From the NCBI GenBank assembly GCA_960531495.1, contig OY482852.1, forward strand, positions 27,281,621 to 27,345,620: 64,000 nucleotides of DNA, read 5' to 3'. Each line of letters starts with the position of its first letter. Position 1 is the stretch's first letter. The notes under the pieces were generated by a model. It ran no database searches, was not told where the DNA came from, and saw only the letters and a list, made by a program, of their open reading frames with translations. The DNA is from Zeus faber. Taxonomy: Eukaryota; Chordata; Actinopteri; Zeiformes; Zeidae. Of the stretch, positions 11,156 through 21,971 are shown piece after piece. Position numbers and translations under genes: made by a program.

Positions 11156-11526
11156 AACATTTAGCCGTTCATTTACATATTGCCATATGTACCTTCATAG
11201 TTCAGGAGTGTTGAACTAAGCCTGTGCCAATACAGTTTTTTTATGTACATACATATACTTTATTAAAAAAAATCAGGTTCTTTGTTTTTATGCTGGGAAG
11301 AGGAAGTTAAGCAGTCAATGAAAGACAATATGTTTTTGGTACATTTTTTTATTGATTTTTTTTTTTACAGATTTTCCTTTCGAGAAGCTGTGGATGCCTT
11401 ATTCTGTTGCTCAGTCAGTGTTATGTGTTTCGTGTTTGCTATATGTATTTATAACATGGCGCAATAATATATTGTGCCAATAGTATATAATATATATTTT
11501 ATTAAAGGTATATATCATATATATGG

Positions 11527-11530
<4 letters not shown>

Positions 11531-11563
<33 letters not shown>

Positions 11564-11668
11564 TGTGTGTGTGTGTGTGTGTGTGTGTCTACATATATAT
11601 ATATATATACTGTATATATCGTATATACAGTGTATATATATACTGTATATATATCGTATATACAATAT
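11531..11668. repeat. (TA)n-(GT)n-(TA)n compound microsatellite
   Basis: A TA run, then about 13 GT units, then TA with ctgtata interruptions. It lies in the inferred cobl 3' UTR. The open frames through it (poly Tyr-Ile, Val-Cys) are artefacts. Confidence 0.95.
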
Positions 11669-12520
11669 ATGCTGCTGCTGATGACTGACTAGTGCCTTCT
11701 ATGCTCCTTCTGCTCCACTTTCCACTTTTGGAGCCCTAGTGAATGCTGCTGTTCAAATTATATTAACATTCCCAATAACCCGTGTAAACCTTTTAAATAC
11801 GTGGAAATGAAACAGAGTTTAAATTAGCTGATCAACGTTTGTTTGCGCCGATGGAACGATGTCTATGACAAAAGTTTGAGACCTGGTCTTTCTGAAAGTC
11901 CATGATAACACGGTCTCAAACAAGCGAGATCGATTGATTCATTTGATTAGTTATCAACAAGGCTGATATCAACGAGGAGTCTTGTCTCCCTGTTGCCTGG
12001 ATTTCGATTTTAAGTATCAGAAGAATTTATGATTTTGGCTGCTATGTACGAAATAGAGTTTTTTGTATTTTAAATTAAAGTTGACCTGTGACAAAATTGT
12101 GATATGTTTTATTAAAGACGATGTTTAGTAACGGTGAAGCGTGATTTGACTTTACCCTAACTCGGACCTGAATGACAGACTGCTTATTCTGAAAATGATC
12201 CGTAGCGATACAAATCAGTTACAGTCCTAGATTTACAGTATAAAAGCTGATTTTAATTTATTCCGCCACGTAGAGTGCTGACACTGATAAGCTGCCTTTA
12301 ACTCCTTGAGGGTAGGATCGCTCGTTCACTTCTGTTCAAGTGATTTCTTTGCACCGCATTGTACAATTTGTAAACTACAGAAAAAAACCTAGATTTCAAT
12401 TGTTACTCGACTGAATGATATTCTAATGAGTTAACGTGAGAGTTTGTTGAGAGTAAGCTATCACTTTTTAAGTGTTGCTCGCACAGTTATTGTTTTATTT
12501 GTCAATGAAAATTTTGATTC

Positions 12521-12526
12521 AATAAA
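12521..12526 (+). terminator. cobl: Distal poly(A) signal AATAAA
   Basis: AATAAA followed within 20 bases by a T/GT-rich stretch. It is the best candidate for the cobl cleavage signal because nothing gene-like follows. Confidence 0.65.
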
Positions 12527-12574
12527 AGATTTTTTAATTGGGTGTGAGATTTACTCATTCGTAATACAACAGAT

Positions 12575-12626
12575 TGATGGATAGATGGATGGATGGATGG
12601 ATGGATGGATGGATGGATGGATGGAT
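12575..12626. repeat. (GATG)n tetranucleotide repeat
   Basis: About 13 units of GATG/GATA. Confidence 0.95.
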
Positions 12627-13768
12627 TTGGAGCCTTAGAAATGTTGCACAACTTATATGAATATTGAGCTTGATCCCATTTGATTGTCCCCGGTCCCCCA
12701 ATTGAGGAGATGCTTAATCTTGAGATTAAGATGCATACAGCATTGTGTGTAGAGATCTCTGATGACTTATGTCCCAGCACTGTTATTGGATCCACCCACA
12801 ACAAAGCAGACTTTTTTTTTTTTGTAATAAAAATCTCTCAAAATTTGGTATGTGAAGACGTTCAATATCTTGGTTCTAAGTTATGTTCTTCCATTGTCTT
12901 TCTTCGTCAGTTCAAAGCACAGAAATGCATATTCGACAGCAGCATTGAGAATGAAATCTCCCACTCTACTCTCTGCTGTCTTTGAAACTGGTCTTTTTGT
13001 GCCTCAGATATCAATTCAATCAAACAGCAGGCGGACACATAATGCCTTCAAGAGCATAAATCAGGTAACCTGGATCCATTGCACCATCCTCTTGTCTCCT
13101 TCCTATCATGAAATAATTTGCAACATCACCCCCCGCCTCTCTCTGTCGACATGGAGGGTATTGTCACATCACAGATGGGCTACTATTCCCTGAAACGGCT
13201 CATAACCTTGACTCACTACCATTTGGTCGCCACATAATGACTCTCAGAACTTGAACCCGACCTGCATTCCTGATTGCTGACACACACAAGTCCCTGCACA
13301 CACACAGACACACAAGTTGTGATGTAGATCACAACATCATTTGCAAGACGTATAGGAAAACACACCAAGTGTAAATCTAGAGAACGTTAAGCTTATAGGG
13401 GTCACACACACTGTGTCCAATTCATAACCAATCTGAAATCAATTAGCTTTTTCCTTAAAAAACTGTCCAAGCACATGATTAGACCACAGTGTCATTTTGG
13501 CATTTGGCACACAACCCATCAACTGAGTTAGATTTTCAGAGCTGTCCACCGCAGAAATATGAAAACACAAATTAGGGCGACTTAGAGTCACCACTATGGG
13601 CGACAAACCGCCTTAGAATTACTGTGCTTTACAGCGCAAAATGATTTGTCCAGAATTGAGCTGTGAATCCTTTGCTGGACTCTTTGGTGGGATCGGAACT
13701 GCAACCTTTACTGTGTTTTCGGCATTAAACACATCTGTAGTTTATAGGATGGATGTTGGCGTGTGCGT

Positions 13769-13770
<2 letters not shown>

Positions 13771-13822
<52 letters not shown>
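13771..13822. repeat. (GT)n microsatellite
   Basis: About 26 uninterrupted GT units. Confidence 0.95.
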
Positions 13823-13823
<1 letters not shown>

Positions 13824-14269
13824 GTTGGATGTGGGTAATACTTATTTGTTGTGTCAATGCCTCTGTGTTTATGATGGCATTCCAAACCATTGTAACCAGT
13901 TTGGCGACCTACAGATCTCTAAATGGAGCCTTACCAGAACATCACACCACACATAACTAAAACAACCAAAAATAAATGAATTCAGGCTTTGGTTTTGGTT
14001 ACGCCTTTTTCCTGATCCCAGTTTTTTGTGGTTTTGGGCTTCCTTGTACCCACCCCACAGTGTCATGTGCAGGGCCAATGGCAACTTAGCAAGTGATGAC
14101 TCTGCCATAATGACTCTTAAAAAAACAAAAACATTATTTGGAAAGGACCTTAAACATTATTGTATATCAATTAACTGCATTTGCATTATTCATAATTCCA
14201 TACACCATTGTACATGATTCATTGGCCATTCTTAGGCTTTTTTCGAGCAAGCTGAAACTGGGCCTGCAG

Positions 14270-15680
14270 TTTGGACTGCTTCCACATCTGATGTGGCATC
14301 TGACCGTCTCGAATTCCCATCACCAAAGTCGAGAAGCTGGAGAGAACAATCCGCTCCTACATAAAGAAATGGCTTGGACTTCCGCATTGCCTTAGCAGTA
14401 TCGGCTTGTATGGGAACGGTGCTCTGGAACTGCCTGTCTCTAGCCTTACTGAAGAATACAATTGCACCAAGGTGAGGCTGGACATGACCCTGGCTGAGTC
14501 TCAAGACATTGGGTTATGAGCAACTACTCCCAGGCTGATAACTGGGAGGAAGTGGACTCTGTCTGAGGCTGTAGAGCAAGCAAAATCTGCTCTCAGGCAT
14601 GGAGACATTGTAGGTCAGGTGTACCCCTTACGCACCCCTGCTTGGAGTGCACCCCAGCAACTGGGGGTGCTTTCCTCTCCTTTCCTCCCTTATTTGCTGC
14701 CATAACTATGACAGGAAGAGGCCACGTGACCAGTGGCCTTCCTGGACCTAATTCAGTTTTTCAATACATGTTGTCATCTAATGCTCATGTTTTTGTGTAA
14801 ATGTTGTTTGTTTCTATGTTTATTTGTCTCACAGTGGTGATTCTCCCCCTCTTGCAGTAGTGATCAGTTGTTTATAGATCCAAACATGATGAATAGTTCT
14901 CCAAGGGGGGGGGGGGGGGGGGGGGGTTGGTGGTGGTTCTCCATAACCAAAACTGTGCTCTTGTCGTTCTACAGGGCATCCACAGGACAGAGTTATTGCA
15001 GCAGTTCTTTAAGAATTACAAAGAGTTGCATTCCAGGTTGAGAACTTGAACTCCTCTTGCAGACTAACTCTGTCCTGGATGCAAATGGCGTACAAATACT
15101 GTGTTGTATGCCCAGCATGCTGACAGCACAGGTTCAAAAAAAAAAAAAGTAGTTCAGGTGTAGCACGGGAGAGACAAGTCGTCCCACTTAGCACAAAGCA
15201 ACATCAGTCCATTGGCGAAAGCTGGTAGTTGCTTAGGTATGCCAGCAAAAGGAGAGAATGAGAGATGCAAAGCAGTCTCGGGCCAAACAGAGCCATTGCA
15301 CAACATGGGAAAACCTGGAGCACGGCAAACTCACCTGGAAGGATTGGTGGGAGATGGAAGGAGGCAAAATTAGCTTCATCATCAGAGCCACCTACAATGT
15401 GCTTCACACTCCCACTGGAGAAGATCTATCTTGTCCGGTCTGCAAAACAGCAGCAACTCTAAGGCATATCTTTGCCAGCTGTAAACCCAGTCTTTTCCAA
15501 GGCCTCTATACCTGGAGACACAATCAGGTTCTCCAGCAACTGGCCACTATCCTGGAGCAAAGGATAACTGTTGCCAATCCCCTATCTTCCCAAATAACTG
15601 GCTTCGTACCAGCAGGACAACTCCGAAAGGTTCCAACTACAAGTAGGGAATCAAGCCTGCCGGACACAGCCCATGACTAG
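14270..15680 (+). pseudogene. Decayed R2-like LINE, C-terminal region
   Basis: Two blocks in different frames match the C-terminal part of R2-type non-LTR retrotransposon proteins common in fish. At 14320-14510: VEKLERTIRSYIKKWLGLP followed by LYGNGALELPVSSLTEEYN. At 15300-15570: WKDWWEMEGGKISFIIRATY, then a CCHC-like finger (CPVC..LRHIFASC), then YTWRHNQVLQQL. Frames shift between the blocks, and 14640-15000 contains a 22-base G run and untranslatable sequence, so the copy is dead. The RT domain is not seen. The exact clade (R2, NeSL, Hero) is uncertain. Confidence 0.75.
14905..14926 (+). repeat. Poly-G run (22 G)
   Basis: A homopolymeric G tract able in principle to form a G-quadruplex. 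It could also be length-miscalled in the assembly. Confidence 0.9.
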
Positions 15681-16112
15681 AAGATACAGGTGGATCTAGA
15701 CCAGAAGCTCATCCTTCCGCCAGAGGTCATGACAACAAACTTCAGGCTGGACCCGGTCTTGTGGGCTATCTCACTGAGATCCCTACACAAATACACACAC
15801 ATGGGCAACAGGTAAATAACCCATCCCCATACACACATGGGGAGAGCCTCTGTCGTGACATGTCCAACTGCTCCCGGCTTGTTACATCTTGCCACTCTCT
15901 ACAGTAAACTGGTGTATTTGCAACATCTCTGCCTGTGTCTCTGTCCGGGGGCCCTAAAAACGCCACTCGGGTGGCGTGTGGCAGGCGGAAATGCCACAGT
16001 TTATTTTGTATTGTTTTTTGCATATTCTCAATGTTCCATCTTCCATGTATTCCTTACCGTTACTCTACAGTATATTGGCAATTGATTCAGGTAATCCTGT
16101 CAGGTTTGTTGC

Positions 16113-16219
<107 letters not shown>

Positions 16220-16637
16220 ACGAGGCCGTAGGGGGTTCCAGGCTTTTTCTGGACGTCCCCTGTATCCCTGCCATTCAAAAACAAAACAAAAAACATACAC
16301 GTTTACATTAGTTTAAGACACAATGATGTTAACCTGGTTTCTAGCGAATAGGGAGTTGGATTGTGTGACGTGACATTGTTGTCTGCCGTTGTCCCCGCGA
16401 GTGACGAGTCCTGGGGGATAATGTGGGGTCCTGCACTGACTTGGTTGGTTTGTAGCTTGTCGCTCATTTTTGTTGTTGTTGTTGCAAATCCACCATCGAG
16501 AAACGTGTCTGATCAATCAAGGGAGACAAAAGGCCACCGTGTCGCTGAATGTCTGATGAGTCATAATAAAACAAAAACACATAGGAGGGCTGCTTTGAAA
16601 TAAACACTTTTGTTTCCCTTGATGAGCGTCGCTGAAG

Positions 16638-16640
<3 letters not shown>

Positions 16641-16717
<77 letters not shown>
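16641..16717. repeat. (GT)n microsatellite
   Basis: About 38 uninterrupted units. Confidence 0.97.
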
Positions 16718-16720
<3 letters not shown>

Positions 16721-17219
16721 TGATGCTCTCTCCTCTACTGTAGTCAAAGCAGTTTGAGGCCAGCTCCCTGCTCTTAAAATGTTTTGGGTGTAAAAGAGGA
16801 AGGCCAGAATCAAAGTTATTTGTTTTCGGAAGCTTCCAGCTTTTTATACGTCCTTAAGGCCCTGGCTTTCCCCCTCCCCAACACTTTCCAGCCACTAAGG
16901 ATATTTGGCCTGTCAGCCAAATGAAATAAGCCACTTGGTAGACATTGCAAATCCCAGAGATTCTACACTCTCTGACGTCGCTTAATGTAGGATCTCAGCG
17001 TTGAGATGGATGATGGTAAGAAGCGTCTTTATTTTTTTTGAGCCTTCTGGAAATCTCTTCTATCTGTGATGGCAGGGAAAGCCAAAAGCTGGTCTGTGAC
17101 AGGGGGAGACCCTGTGAAGTGCCCTGCGTACGCTGGAATGAATGGAAATACAATATATTAAAGAAAAGATGCATTCAAATCAAAGACAAGCAATGTCTTT
17201 CCTGTCCTGTTACTACTTA

Positions 17220-17656
17220 AGATTCAAGATTGTTCATATCTCACATGCAATTTTATAAGGACGGGGCAGTGAACGGATAAGGGGCAAACCCCAAGGACTG
17301 TGCAAAAGAAAACAAACAAAAAATAAACAATAACTAATCTATGTATTTATATACAAGTATGAACATAGAACAAATATATGTATGTATATGAATCTTTTCT
17401 GTGTGTGTGTATGTGCGGTAGTGCAGTACAGTGTTCAATGGGGAATACTATACCCAGTGGGATATATGGTATATAGTTCATATTTATAACCGAATTCACT
17501 TGTATTGAGACATGCAAGATGAAAAATAAAGTTTTATTTTTATTGTTTGATAAGAGAGATAAATAATAGTATTGATATAATTTGTATTACTATTGATAAT
17601 AATAATAATAATAATATCTTAAAAGCACATATAACAAATATGTATATATATATTAA

Positions 17657-17710
<54 letters not shown>

Positions 17711-17962
17711 ATTCCTCTTATTTCAAGTTTTTATTCCCACTCACTATATAACATATTTTATTATATTTTTTGCTCTTATTTTATTCTATTTACTAACTAA
17801 ATGACGTTTTAGGAATCAGTTAGTTCAGTTAGTTTAGTGAGTTAGTTAATTAGTTAGCAACCGTGTCAGTTAGTACTTACTGTGCACCATCTCCGGGTGC
17901 TGCATATACGTATGATCGTATGTACAAGTATGTGACAAATAAACATCTTGAATCTTGAATAT
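17220..17962. repeat. Interspersed repeat fragments with CTTGAATCTTGAA-type tails
   Basis: At 17220 the reverse-oriented motif gattcaagattgttcatatc opens a stretch. At 17934-17962 the forward form (tgacaaataaacatcttgaa) closes another. The forward form resembles the 3' tails of common fish interspersed repeats. The body between is AT-rich and I cannot say whether it is one insertion or two. Confidence 0.45.
17655..17706. repeat. A-run followed by (TA)n
   Basis: Twenty A residues and then 16 TA units. Confidence 0.95.
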
Positions 17963-18000
17963 GTATCTATACATACTGTATATATATAAACACTGAAAAT

Positions 18001-18289
<289 letters not shown>

Positions 18290-18314
18290 CGTGCGGTGCA
18301 GAGAACGTGTCTGT

Positions 18315-18800
18315 TTACTTCTGACCAATCACCGCATCAGCTGATTTCAGCGTTTCCTGCTCCCGCCTCCACCGTTTGAAGGTGTGTAGCACTTCCGGGC
18401 TTCTGATTGGCTGGAATTTGGGCATGCGCGGTGCGCGCTCTAAAAAAAAAAAACAACAAAAAAAGAAACAAAAAAAACAAAACAACCAAAAAAAAACAAA
18501 ACAACGCCGCGGCACGTGACTCCCTGTCCCGTCGCTCCCGTCACTTCTGCAAAACTCGGGGATGTGACGTTGCACCACGCACAAGGCAGACGATGGGATG
18601 GCAGGGAACGATGTATGTTTCTTTTCACCACCTGGGGGAGGGAAGGGGCGGTGGAGGCCACCGTCCGAACCACGTGCTGTTGTTTCCGCGCAAACGAAGT
18701 GACGTCTGTGTTTGTTTTCGCCAGAACCCGGGCCTGTGACGTCACCGGGTTGTTGGCGTTGCGATCGCCGTATTGTGAGACAACCTGTTATCGCCCACCG
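18315..18800. promoter_or_regulatory. CpG-rich promoter-like block
   Basis: Motifs seen directly: CCAAT at 18325-18329 and inverted (ATTGG) at 18406-18410; an ETS-type acttccggg at 18391-18399; an NRF1-like gcatgcgcggtgcgc at 18422-18436; E-boxes CACGTG at 18513 and 18671; a full palindromic CRE TGACGTCA at 18737-18744; and CRE half-sites near 18566 and 18700. This combination is typical of housekeeping, often bidirectional, CpG-island promoters. It lies between cobl and grb10 and could be the distal grb10 promoter or that of an unrecognised non-coding transcript. The A-rich tract inside it (18441-18505) could instead mean that part is inserted. Confidence 0.5.
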
Positions 18801-18919
18801 TCAGTACATTTCGTTCTGCCTTTTTTCCTTGAAGCCGGTTGCTTATTCTACGGTTGTGGTTAACTTTTTATTTTTTACTTTACAGCACGATGGGATCACT
18901 GGTAATGTGTTGATACAAT

Positions 18920-18990
18920 CAGAATCAGTTTATTGGGCTTTCATATATAAGTTGGTGCGTTGTAGTGCAGATAAACGACAGACAAAAAGG
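18920..18990. repeat. Interspersed repeat fragment (aatcagaatcagtttattgg)
   Basis: The start matches a motif I recall as common in fish interspersed repeats, followed by gttggtgcgttgtagtgcag. The family is not identified. Confidence 0.4.
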
Positions 18991-19494
18991 CTATGAGGGG
19001 GGCTAAGGGTAATACATGTCGTTGGATATTTCTTTAACATTATGAATAATATCCATAAGTGTATGGACACTGCTAATAACGTACAATCTAATGTATTACA
19101 TTATATAAAATACATATTGCAGGACAGTGCATAACACATTTTACAGTTTGTTTTTACTTATTTTACATTGTTTACAGGTTATTTCACATTTTATTATAAT
19201 ATAATATAATATAATATATATATAATATTGCACGTGGGACCCGGATGTACTATAAACAAAATAAATAAAATAAAATCCACAATTGTTGGATTAGAATCCG
19301 AATCACACAATAAAATGTAAAAATCAGAACAAAACAAAATAAAAACAAGCTAAATATTTACATGAATTCGGTCGGATCTTTAATAAACAGTGTTAACAAT
19401 TATCTGTGCAACGGGTAGAGTGTGCAAATGATCAGGATGTAAATACATTTTGTTCATGGAAAACAATGACATTTGGGAATGGAAAACATTCATT

Positions 19495-19926
19495 CATTTT
19501 CCAGTCATTGCAAAACTCAAGCCGCGCTTCGTTTCGACGGCACCCCGAACAGAGGACACCCCGGGACGGGGGGTGGGCGCTTGGGTGGCGGTGGAACTCG
19601 GAAGGGGTAACGGCGGACTGCGGGGGGCGGGGCAGGGGGCGGGGCTTGCCTTCAGGGGGGGGGGGAGGGGTTGGAGCCTGCGTGTGTGTGCGCGCGTGTA
19701 AATGTATGCATGCAAGTGTGTGTGTGCGTGCGTGTGTGTGTGCGTGTGCGTGCCTGTGTGTATCCTCCTCCCCGGTGCAGGAGATGAGCCTGCGGTCCGT
19801 GCAGCCGCTTCACTGCCCCATCCATCCAGTTGGGGAATGCCTCGCACCGCGGACCGGGCTCGCCGTCTCTCATCCAGACCCCACCAGCTGACCTCCCCCC
19901 CGTCCCCTCACTGATCTGGCTTAAAG
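19495..19926 (+). promoter_or_regulatory. grb10: GC-box block and possible non-coding first exon of grb10
   Basis: A GC-rich block with two overlapping Sp1-type boxes (GGGGCGGGG at 19624-19632 and GGGGGCGGGG at 19635-19644). After a GT-rich stretch comes a CpG-rich segment (19790-19926) that ends in a plausible donor, AAAG|gttagt, at 19926/19927. The next supported grb10 exon downstream begins at about 38181 with an acceptor and untranslated sequence, so an upstream 5' UTR exon must exist. This is the best placed candidate, but no transcript evidence is available to me. Confidence 0.4.
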
Positions 19927-20520
19927 GTTAGTGGGTTTTTTTTTTTTGTTTGTTTGTTTTTTAAATCTCTATAAGTTTTTGTAGGGTTATTATTTTTTTT
20001 TGTGCCACATGTAACGGGGGTCCGGTGTGATTTAGCGGTAGCGCCGGGGTGGGAACACATGTGCGCACTGCGCTGCTCTCTCTAAACGAGGGGGTGACGG
20101 GGGGGGGGTGGGTTCAAATCCTCCACGGGTCGAGGCTTTTAGTCAGCGATCCACGCGGCTTCCCCACAAGTTTCACTGCGCTTTCTGTGTGTGGTATGCA
20201 TCGTCAAACGGAAACTGTGCCCTCGAAGCTTTTCCGCCGCAGCCAGGCAGCCCATGCCGGCCGTGCCCGGGTCTCCATATACGGCTGTGATAGGCTGCTC
20301 TCGCTCCCTCCTGACGATCCACCGCCTTGTTTACAACTGCCTGACTGGGGGTCTACAATAGATCCCCAAACCACTTTTTTTTTTCATCCAACAATGAATC
20401 ACAGCCCCCGCCTCCCTCCCCTGATGTGTGAGTTTCACCATTTGCTTTGGGGGTGGGAGAGAGAGACATGCACTGTAAGGAAATGCACTGTATTTATCCA
20501 TGTGTATGTGCATGTGTCTA

Positions 20521-21671
20521 TACACTCACTGGCCACTTTATTAGGTACACCTGTTCAATTGCTTGTTAACACAAATAGCTAATCAGCTAATCACATGGCA
20601 GCAACTCATTGCATTTAGGCGTGGAGACATGGTGAGGATGACTTGCTGAAGTTCAAATGGGGAAGAAAGGGCATTTAAGCGACTTTGAACGTGGCACGGT
20701 TGTTGGTGCCAGAAGGGCTGGTCCGAGTATTTCAGAAACTGCTGACCTACCGGGATTTTCACGCACAACCATATATCCAGTGAGCGGCAGTTGTGTGGAC
20801 GAAAATGCCTTGTTGATGTCAGAGGTCAGAGGAGAATTGGGCAGACTGGTGTGAGACGATAAAAAGGCAACAGAATCTCAAATAACCGCTTGTTACAACC
20901 AAGGCATGCAGAATACCATCTCTGAACTTAGAACACATCGAACCTTGAAGCAGACGGGCCACAGCAGCAGAAGACCACACCGGGTGCCACTCCTGTCAGC
21001 TAAGAACAGGAAACTGAGGTTACAATTTGCACAGGCTTACCAAAAATGGACAATAGAAGATTGGAAAAATGTTGCCTGGTCTGATGAGTTTCAATTTCTG
21101 CTGCGACATTCAGATGGTAGGGTCAGAATTTGGCGTAAACAACATAAAAGCATGGCTCCATCCTGCCTTGTATCAACGGTTCAGGCTGGTGGTGGTGGTG
21201 TAATGGTGTGGGGGATATTTTCTTGGCACACTTTGGGCCCCTTAGTACCAATTGAGTATCGTTTAAACGTCACAGCATACCTGATTATTGTTGCTGACCA
21301 TGTCCATCCCTTTATGACCACGGTGTACCCATCTTCTGATGGCTACTTCCAGCAGGATAATGCACCATGTCACAAAGCTCAAATCATCTCAAACTTGTTT
21401 TTGAACATGACAATGAGTTCACTGTACTCCAATGGCCTCCACAGTCACCACACCTCAATCCAACAGAGCACCTTTGGGATGTGGTGGGAGATTCGTGTCA
21501 TTGGATGTGCAGCCAACAAATCTGCAGCAACTGCGTGACGCTATCATGTCAATATGGACCAAAACCTCTGAGGAATGTTTCCAACACCTTGTTGAATCTA
21601 TGCCACAAAGAATTAAGGCAGTTCTGAAGGCAAAAGAGGGTCCACCCCTAATAAAGTGTCCGGTGAGTGTA
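20521..21671 (+). mobile_element. Tc1/mariner-type transposon, inactivated
   Basis: Terminal inverted repeats of 25 bases (20521-20545 and 21647-21671), each including the outer TA, match with two mismatches; core CCACTTTATTAGG. They enclose a Tc1-like transposase in broken frames: the N-terminal helix-turn-helix part from 20657 (GKKGHLSDFERGTVVGARRA, SISETADLPGFSRTTI), then the catalytic part from 20906. The DDE pieces are visible: AWSDEFQFLL, GYFQQDNAPCHKA and SPHLNPTEHLWDVV, the last in another frame. Frameshifts near 20780-20900 and 21390-21430 and internal losses make it non-functional. Confidence 0.95.
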
Positions 21672-21714
21672 TGTTCGGTAATGTTTACATATTTTTGACT
21701 GTACTATAGTTTAT

Positions 21715-21962
21715 CCCCACTTATTGTACTTATAGCCATCACTTTTTGTTTTCCACTTGCTTTGGCAATGTAAATGTGTTTCCCATGTCAATAAAGCCCA
21801 TTTAATCAAATTAGAGGGAATGAGAAAGACGGGCTGCAATTTTGAAAAAGTTGTTACAATTTCAAAAATCTTTTAGGTTTTTATGCTTTGCTTTTTGGTT
21901 TACACTTGCTTTGGCAATAAAATGCAAACCCATGCCAATAAAGCCCATCAAATTGAATTAGA
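21715..21962 (+). repeat. Two consecutive LINE-like 3' tails
   Basis: The block cacttgctttggcaat followed by ccaataaagccca or tcaataaagccca and an attaga-type end occurs twice, at about 21756-21812 and 21910-21962. It resembles a fish retroelement 3' end with its own AATAAA; the clade is not identified. Confidence 0.55.
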
Positions 21963-21971
21963 AAAAGAAAG

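Larger units (their letters stand above)
10679..12545 (+). other. cobl: cobl 3' UTR (inferred)
   Basis: About 1.9 kb of AT-rich sequence with no coding frame after the cobl stop. It includes the (TA)n/(GT)n block at 11530-11670 and two AATAAA hexamers. The distal one is followed by a GT-rich downstream element (ttgggtgtgag), so I place the main end near 12,545. The extent is inferred from sequence only. Confidence 0.65.
12546..14269. other. Intergenic, no gene seen
   Basis: Holds (GATG)n at 12575-12626, short AC tracts near 13280-13310 and a (GT)n array at 13771-13822. No coding frame resembles a protein family. Confidence 0.75.

Noticed and set aside
20026..20125. tRNA-like boxes (tagcggtagcg and ggttcaaatcc)
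   Set aside because: The spacing is long, the T-stem does not pair well and no acceptor stem is visible. It may be decayed SINE debris, but not a tRNA gene.
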